Shown: positions 24,531 to 35,255, numbered from the stretch's first letter. The stretch: 64,000 nucleotides of DNA from Ceratotherium simum simum (GCF_000283155.1 NW_004454179.1:8514971-8578970), one strand, 5' to 3'. Made by a program: numbers and translations. The notes: generated by a model from the sequence alone, not told the origin.

Positions 24531-26080
24531 CAATTTGTTCAGCTTTTTCCTGTTGAATGAATGAGACCAGAAGTCTGCTAATAGCATTTTTATTGTGCAT
24601 TCCAACAGTGATCTTTTGGCAGTACTTGCATTAAGTGTTGTGTTGAAAAATAGCCTTATCTCCACTTTGTATTGTCAATCAGCATATTAATGTGATCAGT
24701 TAGTGATGTCTGCCATGGTAATGGAAGTAAGAAATGGAGGCACATGTGCTATGTATTTGACATTTTTGACCAAGATGATTTCTAAGGCTTTTTCGAGATC
24801 CAAGGCTCAAGGTCTTCTCTTTGACATAGAGTGGAATGATACCATTGGGTGTCCCCTTTGCACATATGAGGTTCTATATTTCAGCTGGTATTAATTAAAC
24901 TGCATTTGTATAGGATGTTGTCCAACAGATGCACACAGGAATATATCCAACATTGAGAAAGCAAAAGAAAATGACTTGACCAAAGGTCTCATGTAAGTTT
25001 CCTATTTGAGTTAGATTTTCCACACCCTCATTTATATATGAGATTGAAAAATTATTGCTATTTTGCATTGTCTCAGTCTCTATGCCACACCATTTCCTTA
25101 ATATGGGATTTTATATGCATATTTTTGAAAGAATAGGACAAAATGTGTCTATATTACCTGTGTGTGTGTAAAACAGCATACATGTTATCACATAATAGAC
25201 TTTTTATGAGGACCCCCCAGAAAAACTTATCTCAAGGCTTAGTACCAAGAAAATGATGTTTCTCATGAAAAATTAGTTTCGGTTTTTCCTTACAGACACT
25301 AGATTTTCTTTTCCACTTTGCATTGGCCACATGCAAGCACAGAATCAAATTTGTAGCCCATCTCTAACAAGAGAATTAAACCAGCTGATATACATTTTAG
25401 AGTCCTAATCTTTTCCACTACTTTATTATTCTTCTAACCCTATTTTCCATTTACTTTCTTCCTCATTTATTTATTTTTATCATTTTGCTATTAAACAGAA
25501 AAGTGAGCAGAAGGAAGTTTAAGAGAAGCTGTGCAAAAAAAAAAAAAAAAAGCACTCAGTAATTCGCAAACTGTATATTAGCCCTCTGTACACACAAAGC
25601 AAAACAAAGCAAAGACCCTTAGTCTTATTTCCTGGTTTATTTTCTTTTCTCTAAAATTCATCTTTTATCTTATCATATATCTAGGAAAGCTTCAGGAAAC
25701 CCTATTCTCTTATCAAGTTTAAAAACACTTTTTTCTTCATCAGATCAAATGTTTTATTTGTCACAATATAGTTTGAGGTTGAATCATGAATCCATTAACC
25801 TTTAGCTTGTTGGAAATGGATTTCATTTTCTAAGAATTTTTAGAGGTTTTTATGTTTTCCTGGGGCTAGAATTGGCCCTCCTAAGTGGCTCCAAGAGTTG
25901 GTAAGTTTGAATTAATATAATCAGAGCTACCTGATATTTCCAGAACATATTTCCCCAATGATCACAGAATACTTCACAGGTAAATTTAAAGGATCTTTCT
26001 GAATGAGAACAGGGCAGTTTTGCATTCTTTCACAATGAAGAAGACAGTACAGGGCTTCAATGCAGGGCATTCAGTCAGGA
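24531..26080. other. no gene recognised
   Basis: About 1.5 kb of AT-rich sequence with an A run at 25536-25552. No repeat family, RNA gene or convincing exon seen. Confidence 0.4.
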
Positions 26081-26081
<1 letters not shown>

Positions 26082-26120
<39 letters not shown>

Positions 26121-26128
26121 TGTGTGTG
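26082..26128 (+). repeat. (TG)n microsatellite
   Basis: About 23 TG units with one TTTG interruption at the right end. Likely polymorphic in length. Confidence 0.97.
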
Positions 26129-26226
26129 GTGGGGACAGGGGAGGAGGTAAGAAAAGAAGAGGCAGCCTTGGGGTTATGGGGAGATTGACAGGCTTGCACA
26201 GTTCAATAAAGGCCTTTAGCCTTGCT

Positions 26227-26566
26227 CAGGGATCTATAAACTTTTTCTATAAAGAGATAGATAATAAGTAATTTAGGCCTTGGGGGCTATATAGTCTCTG
26301 TTGCGACTTCTCAACTCTGCTATTATAATGCAAACGCAGCCATAGACAATTCATAAATTGATAAGCATAGCTGTGTTACAATAAAACTGTTTATGGACAC
26401 TAAAATTTGAATTTCGTAGAATTTTCACGTCACAAAGTATTATTCTTCTTTTGATTTTTTTCAACCATTTACAAATGCAAATAGCATTTTGTAAGGCTCA
26501 CTGGCCATACAAAAACCCACGATGGGCGGGATTTGGCCTGCAGGCCATAGGTTGTTAGTTCCCCTG
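26227..26566 (+). mobile_element. non-autonomous hAT DNA transposon
   Basis: Terminal inverted repeats of the CAGGG type: 'cagggatctataaac' at the left, and 'gttagttcccctg' at the right. The interior has words typical of a mammalian hAT MER element: 'tttttctataaagag', 'cgcagccatagacaattcat', 'gtgttacaataaaactg' and 'gggatttggcctgcaggcc'. No transposase is encoded. The 8-bp target duplication is not clear. Confidence 0.75.
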
Positions 26567-26692
26567 CTGCCCTAAATAGTTAAAATTCCCTGCAGCTAGG
26601 AAACTACCAGTTATCCTCTTGGATTAAGCATTATCTGCCAGATTTCCCACAGTTGATATACAACAACTACTGGTAGGGTTAACGTACATATC

Positions 26693-26870
26693 TCTGCTAC
26701 CTATCTGTAATGATTTTCACACTTAAGTATATGAATCACTATCATAGAAAGTACGTTAAATGTCGATTCCCTGGCCCTGGGTAGAGCCCTTGAATCTACA
26801 TTTCTAATCAGCATCTCAGGTGATACTATATGTGAGTAGATCCAAACTTTGAGAATCATTTGATCACTGT
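26693..26870 (+). mobile_element. MER5A-like hAT fragment
   Basis: 'tatatgaatcac', 'gattccctggccctgggtag', 'acatttctaatcagcatctc' and 'aactttgagaatc' follow the MER5A order. Confidence 0.6.
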
Positions 26871-27234
26871 AACTTATTAGATCCTTTGCTTATACAAAAC
26901 AAACAAAAACCCACTAGGCCCCTAGTGTCAAAGAGCAAGTGTTCACAATAAGGTCAACCAGAAAAGAAGGTGCTGAAAGTACACTGTGCCTTCCAACATT
27001 GGTTTGCAACAGTTGTATAAACCTCCAGATTCCTTTATTTCACTCTTTCTACTCTAAATAGCTTTCTTCTCTGTGAACTCTTCTAACCTACTGTGCCCGC
27101 AAGATTTATAGTAATATAAAGTCATGAATCCAGCAACAATCCAGGGCTGTATCACCCATTCTAATCTAAACTGACTTCATAAAAATGGAATTTGGACTTC
27201 TAAGTAAACACACAGGACTGAGTGGATGCTAGAA

Positions 27235-27480
27235 ATCCCCCCTCCAATCTTAAACATGTAGAAATGCTGCACAAATAAAACAAAGAATATTAGCTAAACT
27301 TAAAATGGAGGAAAATCCCCAAATAGTAGAAATAAACAGGGATTCAAAATCAGAATGGTAACTGAGCAGAATCAAGAGAGCCTCAATCAAGTAGAGGTCT
27401 CAAGGGTGGGAAGTGGGCGCTACAACTCACACCAGAAATCTCAGAAGGCTGCTCCATACAGTAAACAGAGCATTTTATGA
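27235..27480 (+). repeat. old L1 5' UTR fragment
   Basis: 'aatggtaactgagcagaatc' and the 'ctcaagggtgggaag' stretch resemble an L1M 5' UTR on the plus strand. Diverged. Confidence 0.4.
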
Positions 27481-27484
27481 AGCA

Positions 27485-27880
27485 CCTGTTCATGTCTTTT
27501 GCCCTTTTTAAGATCAAACTCTCTGTCTTTTCTTATTGACTAGCAGGAATATTTTATGTATTCTGGATGCAAATCTTTTGTTATATATGTATATATATAT
27601 GGCCAATATCTTCTCTCAGTTTGTAACCTGCATTTCTACTCTTGTATGGTGTCTTTTTTTTTAATTTAATGAACAGACATTCTTGATTGAAATAAAGTCC
27701 AATTAATCAATCTGTTTTTAGGATTAGTGATTTTTATGTCCTATTTAAAAAATCTTTGTATACTCTAAGGTCATGAGAATATTCTGTTTTCTTCTGAAGC
27801 TTTATTGTTTTACCTTTCACATTTAGGCCTGTGATCTCTCTTGAATTAATATTTTTGTTTATGGTGTGAGGTAGAGATCA
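27485..27880 (-). repeat. L1 ORF2 3' region, antisense
   Basis: 'gttcatgtcttttgcccttt' through 'ggatgcaaatcttttgttat' to 'gtgtgaggtagagatcaagg' is the complement of the C-terminal third of L1 ORF2, downstream of the reverse transcriptase. No open frame survives. Confidence 0.8.
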
Positions 27881-27884
27881 AGGA

Positions 27885-28000
27885 AAAATCTTAAAAGCAG
27901 CCAAAGAAAAAAAGATATTACCTTCAAAAGAACGACCATATTACTTATATTTGACTTATCAACATGAACTATAGAAGCTAGAAGATAATGAAATGACATT
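27885..28000 (+). repeat. old L1 fragment
   Basis: 'aaatcttaaaagcagccaaa' then 'aaaagaacgaccatatta…tagaagctagaagataatg' matches an L1M segment on the plus strand, opposite in strand to both neighbours. Confidence 0.55.
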
Positions 28001-28103
28001 TTTTCAACTGCTAATTTTGTTTTCCAGCAGTATGACTATGATTTATCTAGGTGTGGTTTTCTTTGTATGTATCCTTATTGTAATTTGCTGAGTTTCTTCT
28101 CGA

Positions 28104-28645
28104 AATATTTTTTAATTGAGGCAAAATTGCAAAACACAAAATTAACCATTTTAAACTGTATAATTCAGTGGCATTTAGTACAATCACAATGTTGAGCAAC
28201 CATCATCGCTATCTAATTCCAAAACATTTTCATCACTCCAAAAGGAAACCTCATACCCATTAAGCAGTCACTCCTCCATCCCCTAGAAACCACTAATCTT
28301 CTTTCTGTCTCTACGGATTTACCTATTTTGGGTATTTCATGTAAATAGAACAAATAATATGTGGTACTTTGTGACTGGCTTCTATCACTTTGCATAGTGT
28401 TTTTGAAGTTCACCTATCTTGTATCACGTATCACTACTTTTCCATTGTATAGATATACCACATTTTGTTTATACTAATTCATGCGTATTTGGACTGCTTC
28501 TACCTTTTGGCTATTGTGAATAGTGTTGCTATGAAAATTCATATACAATTATTTGTTTCTAAGAACATCAGTTTTCAATTATTTGTGGTATATAACTAGG
28601 AGTAGAATTGCTAGGTCGTCGTAATTCTACATTAATTTTTTGAGA
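28104..28645 (-). mobile_element. L1 3' end fragment nested in old L1, antisense
   Basis: Starts at 'gaaatattttttaattgagg' and proceeds through 'taaccattttaaactgtata' and 'ttcagtggcatttagtac', the antisense 3' UTR of an L1MC-type element. It reaches the ORF2 end ('tggctattgtgaatagtgtt', 'gagtagaattgctaggtc'). Confidence 0.8.
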
Positions 28646-30002
28646 ATGTGAGCTTCTTGAATCTATGGGATTTTCTTGGTCATTCTGTCTTCAAACATTG
28701 CTTCTGTTGCATTCTCTCCTCTCCTTCTGGTACTCCAATTCTAAGTATAATAAAAGTTGACTGTAACTCACATGTTCCACACACTCATTTTTCACCATTC
28801 TTTTTTTCCTTGTGCTTAATTTAGGATATTTTCTATTAACCTGACCACAAGTTTATTAATCCTATTTTTTGGCTATATCCTGTCTGTTGTTAAACACATC
28901 CAGAGAACTCTTAATTTCAGATATTTTTGTACTTATAGACTGTCCATTTGTTTTGTAAAATAGATTACAATTCTCTGCTAAAATTCTTTTTTCTACCTTT
29001 TATTCATATTTTCCTAAACATATTGATCAGAGTTATTTAAAGTTTCTTGTCTGATAACTCCAATGCCAGAATCACCAGAATCACTTTTGGAAAAAAGATT
29101 ATGTTTTCTTCTGGGAAGAATGTAGAATACCAGCCAGCACATCACCTTGATTCTACTGAAGCTTGGTTTAAGGCTTTGTAGGTTTGGTCTATTTCAGATT
29201 TGTCCCCACTCCTGAGACACTGTCCTTACTTCTAGGGCATGGTCATTACTCCTACAGTGTAAGTTTTGCAGAGTCTCAACTGAAAGCCAGGGACGTTTAC
29301 TAAAATGCCTACATATTGGCAGGACTTGAGTTCTAATCTCTGTCTCTATCACCATGTGGTTGCTCAAATCTTTGTACAGCACTTTAGCCTCTCAGCTGCT
29401 GTTTTCAGCTTGGTTTCTAGGGGTCTCACCACTTGTTCATGCAGCTGAGGAGCCAGTCAGTGACTTGTGGGAAATCTGTATTCATATTTTTGGGCTCTTT
29501 CTCTGTACTTTGCTTTTCTCTGGGATTTTACCCTTTAATAAGCTACTTTGGCAGCCTCAAATTCTGACTGTCTCCCCAGCCCAATAACAATGGTGTTTCT
29601 GCTTAAACTCTATTCTCCTAGGCTGTAATCTGGAAAATGTCCTGTCTTGACATGAGTACAGCCATGTTTGGCCTCTCCATTGACCTACAGCCACCAGCAC
29701 AAAAAGAAATATAAAAGCTGCTTTCTGCGTGGTGGGAACTGGCCCTTCTCCCATGGAGATAGTTGCAATGTGTAAAAATTTCAAGGCTTTTCGGGGGCCG
29801 CAGCCTGGGGCAGACTGGCCATCTGTGCGGGGCTGGGACGATAAGCAAGGTAAACAATGCACGTACACAACTACTGGGCTGGGATGACAGCCGGGGGGTG
29901 CTCAGTGCACATACGCCACTGATAACCATTTGTGCGTGAGAACACTAGATGCTTGCTCTGAAAAAAAGCTCTGTAACTGCTTACTCTGGAAATTACTGAT
30001 GC

Positions 30003-30010
30003 TATAAAAA
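30003..30010 (+). promoter_or_regulatory. LTR TATA box
   Basis: TATAAAAA within the LTR U3. It is positioned as expected upstream of the R region and about 440 bp before the LTR AATAAA. Activity is unknown. Confidence 0.5.
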
Positions 30011-30166
30011 ACTGCTGGAGACTGAGACCTGGTGAGAGTTCCACCTGTGGAAGGGACGCCTTGCCCAGGACGTGTGATCCTTGCCCAGCCGTGTCGATTG
30101 ACAGGATTCTCCTGGCAGTGGGGCGTGGATGTTGTGAGTAATTGATTTATTGTGAAGTAATTGATC

Positions 30167-30412
30167 TGATGTGTTTTCTTTTCGGTCAACCTGGTGTTTC
30201 TCTTTCCGATTGATTTGTGTCATTTCCCTTCAGTCGATCTGGTGTTTCCCTTTCCAATCGATCTGATGTTTCCCTTTCCGATCGATCTGATGTTTTTCCC
30301 TCTTACTATAAGATCTATTCGGATCTGCTGCTATCTCAGCCGATGTGGATGTTTTCCCTTTCCAGTCGAGCTGGTGTTTCTTCCCTCTTATTATTTGACC
30401 TATTCGGATCTG
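30167..30412 (+). repeat. ~24-bp tandem repeat array inside the LTR
   Basis: About ten units built on GATCTGRTGTTTCCCTTTCC, many ending in 'gatc' or 'agtc'. Units near 30287 and 30372 carry the same longer extension ('ccctcttaYtat…ctattcg'), which shows a higher-order duplication of several units. Confidence 0.85.
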
Positions 30413-30775
30413 TTTGCAGACTATCGCCTTTACTATCCTCTATATAATAAAATATACCTTCAGTCCATTTGTTTGGAGTGGAAAGTTTCTTTTACGTCTC
30501 CGATAGAATCCCCGAACCTCTCATAACATGTCCTTAGGGAAAAAGCTAGGGATGATGGTGGTATAGAGCTCACTTCATAAATTTCCCTTCTTTCAAGGAT
30601 CCCTGACCCTCTAGTCTCCCTGTGTTGGTTGTACTCCAACGCCTTGGAAAGGTTATTTTTTGTATTTGACGAGCTTTTAGGGTTGTTTTTGGTGGAAGGG
30701 TCAGTCCAATACAAACTATTCCATCATGGCCAGACCAGAAGCTCTCTACAAACAAGTTTAACAAAATCTTTAAAG

Positions 30776-32200
30776 AACAAATAATCAGGATATTAAATAC
30801 ATTGTTGCAAAGAATAGACAAAGAAGGAAAACTACCTAATTCATTTTATGATGGCGGTAGAGCCCTGATTCCAAAGGCAGTAAAGAATAGTAGAAGAAAA
30901 TAAAATCATAAAATCATCTCAACTATGACTATGGAAAAAAACCTTAAAATAAAATATTAGCAAAGAGAATCCAGCAAGTTATTAAAAAATATTCCAGTCT
31001 AGATAAGGTTTATCCCATAAATACAAAGATAGTCCAATCAAAAACTCTGTCCATGTAACACACTATCTTAACATATTAAAGGAGAAAAGATCATATGGTC
31101 TTGATAGATATGGAAAAGAAGTAGGATAAAATTTGACACTTTGCATTACTTAAAAAAATATATAATAAAACAACTCTTTAACAGACCAGGAAGATAAGAA
31201 GATCTTTTTAGCCTAATAAAGGCTATCTACCAAAAACTCAGAGAAAACATCATACTTTATGGTGAAAATTAACTCATTCCCATTCAAGTCAAGAACACAC
31301 AAGGATGCCTTCTTCCATCACCCTTCCATTTAACACTGTACTGAAGGTCCTATACCAGTTAAAAAAATCAAAATGAAAAGTAATAAATACATAAGCACAT
31401 AACTACTGGAAACAAAGAGACAAACATCATTATTTGCAAGCAGTATGATTGTGTATAGAAAAGCTAAGAGAAACTATAGATAAAATTTGAGAACTAGTAA
31501 GAAAATTTATCATAGTAGTTATTTAAAAGTTGAACATATGAAATCTGTAGTGTTCCCAAATACTAAAAACAACTAACTAGAAAATGTATTAAAAAAATAA
31601 CATTCATAATGGTAGCAAACTTGTAAGGTCCTTGGGAATAAATCTATCCAAATGTGCAAGAACTATATAAAGAAAATTATGAAATAAGATTTCTAATTCA
31701 CATCCATCAATAAAAATATATTCCAGATGGAATTAGACCTAAGTATATCAAAAAAAACCTTTAAAACTCTAAGAAAAAAAATAGGAGAATATCTTTATGA
31801 TCTTATAATAGGAAATGTTTTTAATTACACTATATAGCGGAAAAAATAAATGAAATAAATTTATATGTAAAAATATGCATAGCTCTTAACATGTTGAACA
31901 AAGAAAGCAATTTATAGAATACGTAGTGTTATCTATATTTACATAATTTTACATAATTTACGATTATGTAATTTATGTAAATTTTTAAAGCATGCAAAGC
32001 AATACAATTGATGATTTATAGATTCTCATGGCTTTAGTAAAAATATAAAAATAAATATGGGCTGGAAGCAAGCAATTTAAAGTTACATAAGTGGTTATCT
32101 CTGGGAAGTAATGGGACTAGATGGGAGGAGCATAGGAAGACTTCAATTTTATATCTATGATTTTTTAAATAAAAATATCATAAGCAAAACTTAAAAATAC
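30776..32200 (+). mobile_element. old L1 ORF2 and 3' end, sense
   Basis: Plus-strand L1 opposite in orientation to the block before it. 30776-31450 corresponds to the reverse-transcriptase region ('agaaggaaaactacctaatt', 'aagaacacacaaggatgcc', 'acttaaaa…ctaataaaggctatctac'). 31600-31840 is the downstream region. 32080-32190 is the 3' UTR ('gtggttatctctgggaagta'). Stops are frequent and no frame is intact. Confidence 0.8.
31938..31981. repeat. AT-rich hairpin
   Basis: Left arm 31938-31956 and right arm 31964-31981 are complementary around a 7-nt loop, with one unpaired base. Confidence 0.7.
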
Positions 32201-32766
32201 ATTAATAGTTATTAATTATGAGTATGGATACACAAATGTTTTCATATAATTATTTCTGCTGCCATTTCTAACTTCTTATAAAACAAGACAGTAGGAGGGT
32301 CCTATGGATGGTTCTCTTGAAATCACCCTCTCACTTCAGGAAAACAGTCAGTCAAGAGTTTCCTCTGAATGAATTTCCACACACAAAATTTTAGAAGATA
32401 AAGAAAAACAAACAAAACCCAGGCCAAAGTGAAACAGAGATTTTATAGGGGAGTTTGTCCATTTCTAGAGGTAGAAAGGAGAGCTGAGAATAGATGCCAA
32501 GAGTGGTAGCCCTTTCCTCTCTGGGAGACTACGTCTGGCCAACTTCACTGAGTACTTGTGAAGCATTAATGGGCTAAGAAAGTTATGAGTCTTAGTTCAA
32601 TTAAAATTTGGTTGCAGCATCATGAAAACTAAGCTGTTCCATCTGCTACTAATTTCTTTCTTGGCTACTAGGCTGGTTATTTATTCATCTGAATGAAGAG
32701 AAGAAGTGCTGCTGGTGGGGCAGATCAGATAGAAGTAAACATGAGGGAAAAGAATTGTCATGTGTT
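32201..32766. other. no gene recognised
   Basis: Unique-looking sequence between the old L1 and the ERE SINE. No coding frame or repeat recognised. Confidence 0.4.
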
Positions 32767-32780
32767 AAGAAATAAGACAG

Positions 32781-33072
32781 GGGCCGGCCCGTGGCTTAGC
32801 GGTTAAGTGCGTGTGCTCCACTACTGGCGGCCCAGGGTTCGGATCCCGGGTGCACACCGATGCACCACTTCTCCGGCCATGCTGAGGCCGCGTCCCACAT
32901 ACAGCAACTAGAGGCATGTACAACTATGACATACAACTACCTACTGGGGCTTTGGGGAAAAAATAAAGGAGGAGGATTGGCAATAGATGTTAGCTCAGAG
33001 GCCAGTCTTCCTCAGCAAAAAAAGAGGAGGATTAGCATGGATGTTAGCTCAGGGCTGATCTTCCTCACAAAA
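32781..33072 (+). mobile_element. composite ERE SINE
   Basis: A tRNA-derived head with RNA polymerase III A box TGGCTTAGCGG (32792-32802) and a near-consensus B box GGTTCGGATCC (32836-32846). It is followed by the 'acatacagcaactaga' body and the 'ctactggggctttgggg' segment. Instead of ending there, it continues with a second module containing two copies of 'gatgttagctcag' (near 32988 and 33041). That module is normally the tail of the other ERE type. The flanking 14-bp duplication AAGAAATAAGACAG (32767-32780, 33073-33086) encloses both modules, so they moved as one unit. Confidence 0.93.
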
Positions 33073-33247
33073 AAGAAATAAGACAGAGCTGATCCTGGAG
33101 TGGTTCTCAGCACAATCTTCTCACTGCAAATTTATTTTCTAAATATGATAGTTTGAGTGCAGAATACACAAATGCCTGGGATTTCTGTTTTCCTTTTTCC
33201 AGTTGTGTTGGGTAGTTTCCTTACTTTGAATTGGAAGGGGCTACATA

Positions 33248-33658
33248 GTCCTAGACCAGCCTTGGTGGTCTAGTGGCTAAGATTCAGTACTCTCACCACT
33301 GCAGCCACAGGTTCATTTCACACCACCATCTGTCAAGTGTCATAATATGGCAGCTGCGTGTTGCTGTGATGCTGAAAGCTACGCCACTGGTATTTCAAAT
33401 ACCAGCAGGGTCACCCATGGTGGACAGGTTTCAGCGGAACTTCCAGACTAAGATACTGAGAAGAAGGATCTAGCCACCCACTTCCGAAATAATTGGCCAT
33501 CAAAACCCTAGGAATAGTAGCAGAGCATTGTCTGATATAGCACCAGAAGGTGACAGGATGGTACAAAAAGACAGGGCAGGGTTCCTCTCTGCTATACACA
33601 GGGTCACTCTGCTGTACACAGGGTCACTAGGAGTTGGAATCAACTTGATGGCACTAAC
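33248..33658 (+). mobile_element. tRNA-Glu-headed SINE with RTE-like body
   Basis: The head resembles tRNA-Glu: A box TGGTCTAGTGG (33266-33276) and a degenerate B box GGTTCATTTCA (33310-33320). The body ('gtggacaggtttcagcggaa', 'cttccagactaagata', 'gagcattgtctgatatagca') and the end ('taggagttggaatcaacttg', 'atggcactaacaacaa') resemble RTE/BovB-associated mammalian repeats. 'gtcctaga' before and 'gtcctaag' after are a probable target duplication. A ~22-bp unit ('ctctgctRtacacagggtca') is tandemly doubled at 33581-33624. Family assignment is from memory. Confidence 0.7.
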
Positions 33659-33659
33659 A

Positions 33660-33800
33660 ACAATGTGGTCCTAAGGACCTCCTCATTTACAGACTTGGAA
33701 ACTGAGACCTAGAGAGGTGAAATTGTTGGTCCAAAGTCATAAAACTCATTCCTAGACCTCCTTCCAATGCCTCTGAAAATTATTCCATGTTCTACAAATA
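33660..33800 (-). repeat. MIR SINE fragment
   Basis: Antisense MIR: 'tcatttacagacttggaaac', 'gagacctagagaggtgaaat', 'ttggtccaaagtcataaaac'. The L1 at 33818 inserted into its end. Confidence 0.85.
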
Positions 33801-33817
33801 AAATTATTCCACTCCTA

Positions 33818-34403
33818 ATGCAAATTGGTGCAGCCTCTATGGAAAACGGTATGGAGATTCCTCAAAGAATTAAAAATAGAGATGCCCTATGATCCAGCCA
33901 TCCCACTACTGGGAATCTATCCAACGCACCTGAAATCAACAATCCAAAGAGGCTTATGCACCCCTATGTTCATTGCAGCATTATTCACCATAGCCAAGAA
34001 GTGGAAGCAACCTAAGTGTCCCTCGACTGACGACTGGATTAAGAAAATGTGGTATATATATACAATGGAATACTACTCAGCCATAAAAAAAGACAAAATC
34101 GTCCCATTTGCAACAACATGGATGGGCCTGGAGCGTATTATGTTAAGTGAAATAAGCCAGAAAGAGAAAGACAAACACTGCATGATCTCACTCATATGTG
34201 GAATATAAACCAACACATGGACAGAGAAAACTGGACTGTGGTTACCAGGGCAGTGGGGGTGGGGGGGTGGGCACAAGGGGTGAAGGGAGTCATATATGTG
34301 GTGATGGACAAACAAAAATGTACAACCCAAAATTTCACAATGTTAGAAACCATTAAGACATCAATAAAAAAAAATAATAAATAAAAAATAAAAAAATAAA
34401 AAA
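33818..34403 (+). mobile_element. short 5'-truncated L1 insertion
   Basis: Contains only the last ~130 codons of ORF2 (33825-34208 reads continuously to its stop), then the 3' UTR with a G-rich tract at 34249-34281, and an A-rich tail from 34364. A perfect 17-bp target duplication AAATTATTCCACTCCTA flanks it (33801-33817 and 34404-34420). The intact partial frame and clean duplication mark a fairly recent insertion. Confidence 0.97.
34249..34281 (+). repeat. G-rich tract of L1 3' UTR
   Basis: Runs of 3 to 7 G separated by one or a few bases, able in principle to form a G-quadruplex. The complement occurs at 10182-10218, and the equivalent position in the third copy is the assembly gap. Confidence 0.75.
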
Positions 34404-34539
34404 AAATTATTCCACTCCTATTAAAAAGATGGCTTTTAAAAGGCACCCTTGACACAGCATCGCCTCTCTTGACATAGGAAAGACTTGGCAAACGGCTGGC
34501 AAGTGAGCCCATTTGAACAGGGAAAATTCCTGGCATCAG

Positions 34540-34620
34540 CAGTGTCTCTGGACTTCAGCTTCCCCATAATGTCCCTTATACGCTCAAGGTGAGATTCCAG
34601 AGCTTGAAGAAGATATGGCC
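34540..34620 (+). repeat. MIR-like fragment
   Basis: 'gtctctggacttcagcttcc' then 'cccataatgtcccttatac…attccagagct' follows the MIR/MIR3 pattern (…cctcagtttcccca…ggtcccttccagctct). It explains the minus-strand frame at 34436-34645. Confidence 0.55.
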
Positions 34621-35195
34621 ACTTTCTGCTTCCTTCATGAGACATGATGGTGCAGCCACCAGGAACAATGCTGCTTTATAGTCATGTTAGTGGATGCACC
34701 TGGAGCAATTTACTCTCCACAACAAATTCCTCTCTTCCATATATATGGAACTCATTGTGTTTGCCAAACACATTTTTATCTATAATTTCCTTTGAGCCTC
34801 AAAACCTCCCTGATACAAGTAAGTCAGACCCCATTATCCCAATTTTCCCAAGGATAACGTTGAAATGTAAGGAATAAGTAGGGTGAATTGGCACCAGAGG
34901 CCAGGGCTCATCTCAGGATGCCTACTTTGAATCTGGGCTGCTAGCCATTCCTTGGCCCCTCCTTACCCTGGCATAGCCTTCCTCCCAGGTTGTACTAAAC
35001 CTGTAGATAGAGAATAACTAGCACTGGTGCTCCCCTGGGAATCACAAGCCTGTGTGAGGGCTGAGAAGTAGGGGAGGCAGGAGAAGGGAGGAGGCATGAC
35101 TATCTCTTTCAAAGGATGCCTAAGGAAAGTCAGTGGAGGTAGCATGATAAAACTCGGACTAATGAAGTCTCAAAGGAGTCTGATCTGGGAGGACA
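34621..35195. other. no gene recognised
   Basis: No family identified. Short frames on both strands lack motifs. Confidence 0.35.
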
Positions 35196-35202
35196 ACATA
35201 TA

Positions 35203-35255
35203 GTCTAGTGGTTTCCAAATACCTGCTTCATTAGAACCACCTGAGGTTGCTTTTT
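35203..35255 (+). mobile_element. MER5A-like hAT fragment
   Basis: 'tctagtggtttccaaatacc' then 'ttagaaccacctgaggttgc' is the left end of MER5A. It is cut off by the next repeat. Confidence 0.6.

Larger units (their letters stand above)
29643..30528 (+). mobile_element. solo LTR of an endogenous retrovirus, relatively young
   Basis: An 886-bp LTR with TG…CA ends (TGTCTTGACATG … CTCATAACA) and a perfect 5-bp target duplication TGTCC (29638-29642 and 30529-30533). It sits inside an old antisense L1. The promoter-like TATAAAAA is at 30003-30010 and the polyadenylation signal AATAAA at 30446-30451, so U3, R and U5 can be placed on the plus strand. CpG dinucleotides are frequent ('cgatcgatctg', 'ttttcgggggccg'), unlike the CpG-poor surroundings. 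That suggests recent insertion. Between TATA and AATAAA lies an array of ~24-bp units. No retroviral gene flanks it, so internal DNA was lost by LTR-LTR recombination. I cannot name the family. Confidence 0.85.
28010..30775 (-). mobile_element. old L1M 5' region, antisense, with two nested insertions
   Basis: Antisense old L1 5' UTR/ORF1 sequence in three pieces. They are 28010-28103, 28646-29642 and 30529-30775, split by a second L1 fragment at 28104-28645 and by an LTR at 29643-30528. Continuity is visible across the LTR, where one copy of the 5-bp duplication TGTCC sits at each edge. No coding frame remains. Confidence 0.7.

Noticed and set aside
24112..24564. 150-codon plus-strand open frame
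   Set aside because: It is the complement of the old L1 5' UTR, which is often open by chance.
30167..30412. Possible CRISPR-like array
   Set aside because: The ~24-bp units are contiguous and imperfect, with no unique spacers, and lie inside a mammalian LTR.
32781..32860. Possible tRNA gene (A and B boxes)
   Set aside because: These boxes belong to the tRNA-derived head of an ERE SINE with target duplications. The cloverleaf is not intact.
33266..33320. Possible tRNA-Glu gene
   Set aside because: The B box is degenerate and the sequence continues into a SINE body, so it is a SINE head.
34436..34645. Minus-strand frame and a plus-strand GTGAGA donor that looked like an exon
   Set aside because: The sequence follows the MIR/MIR3 pattern, which commonly carries such decoy splice words.
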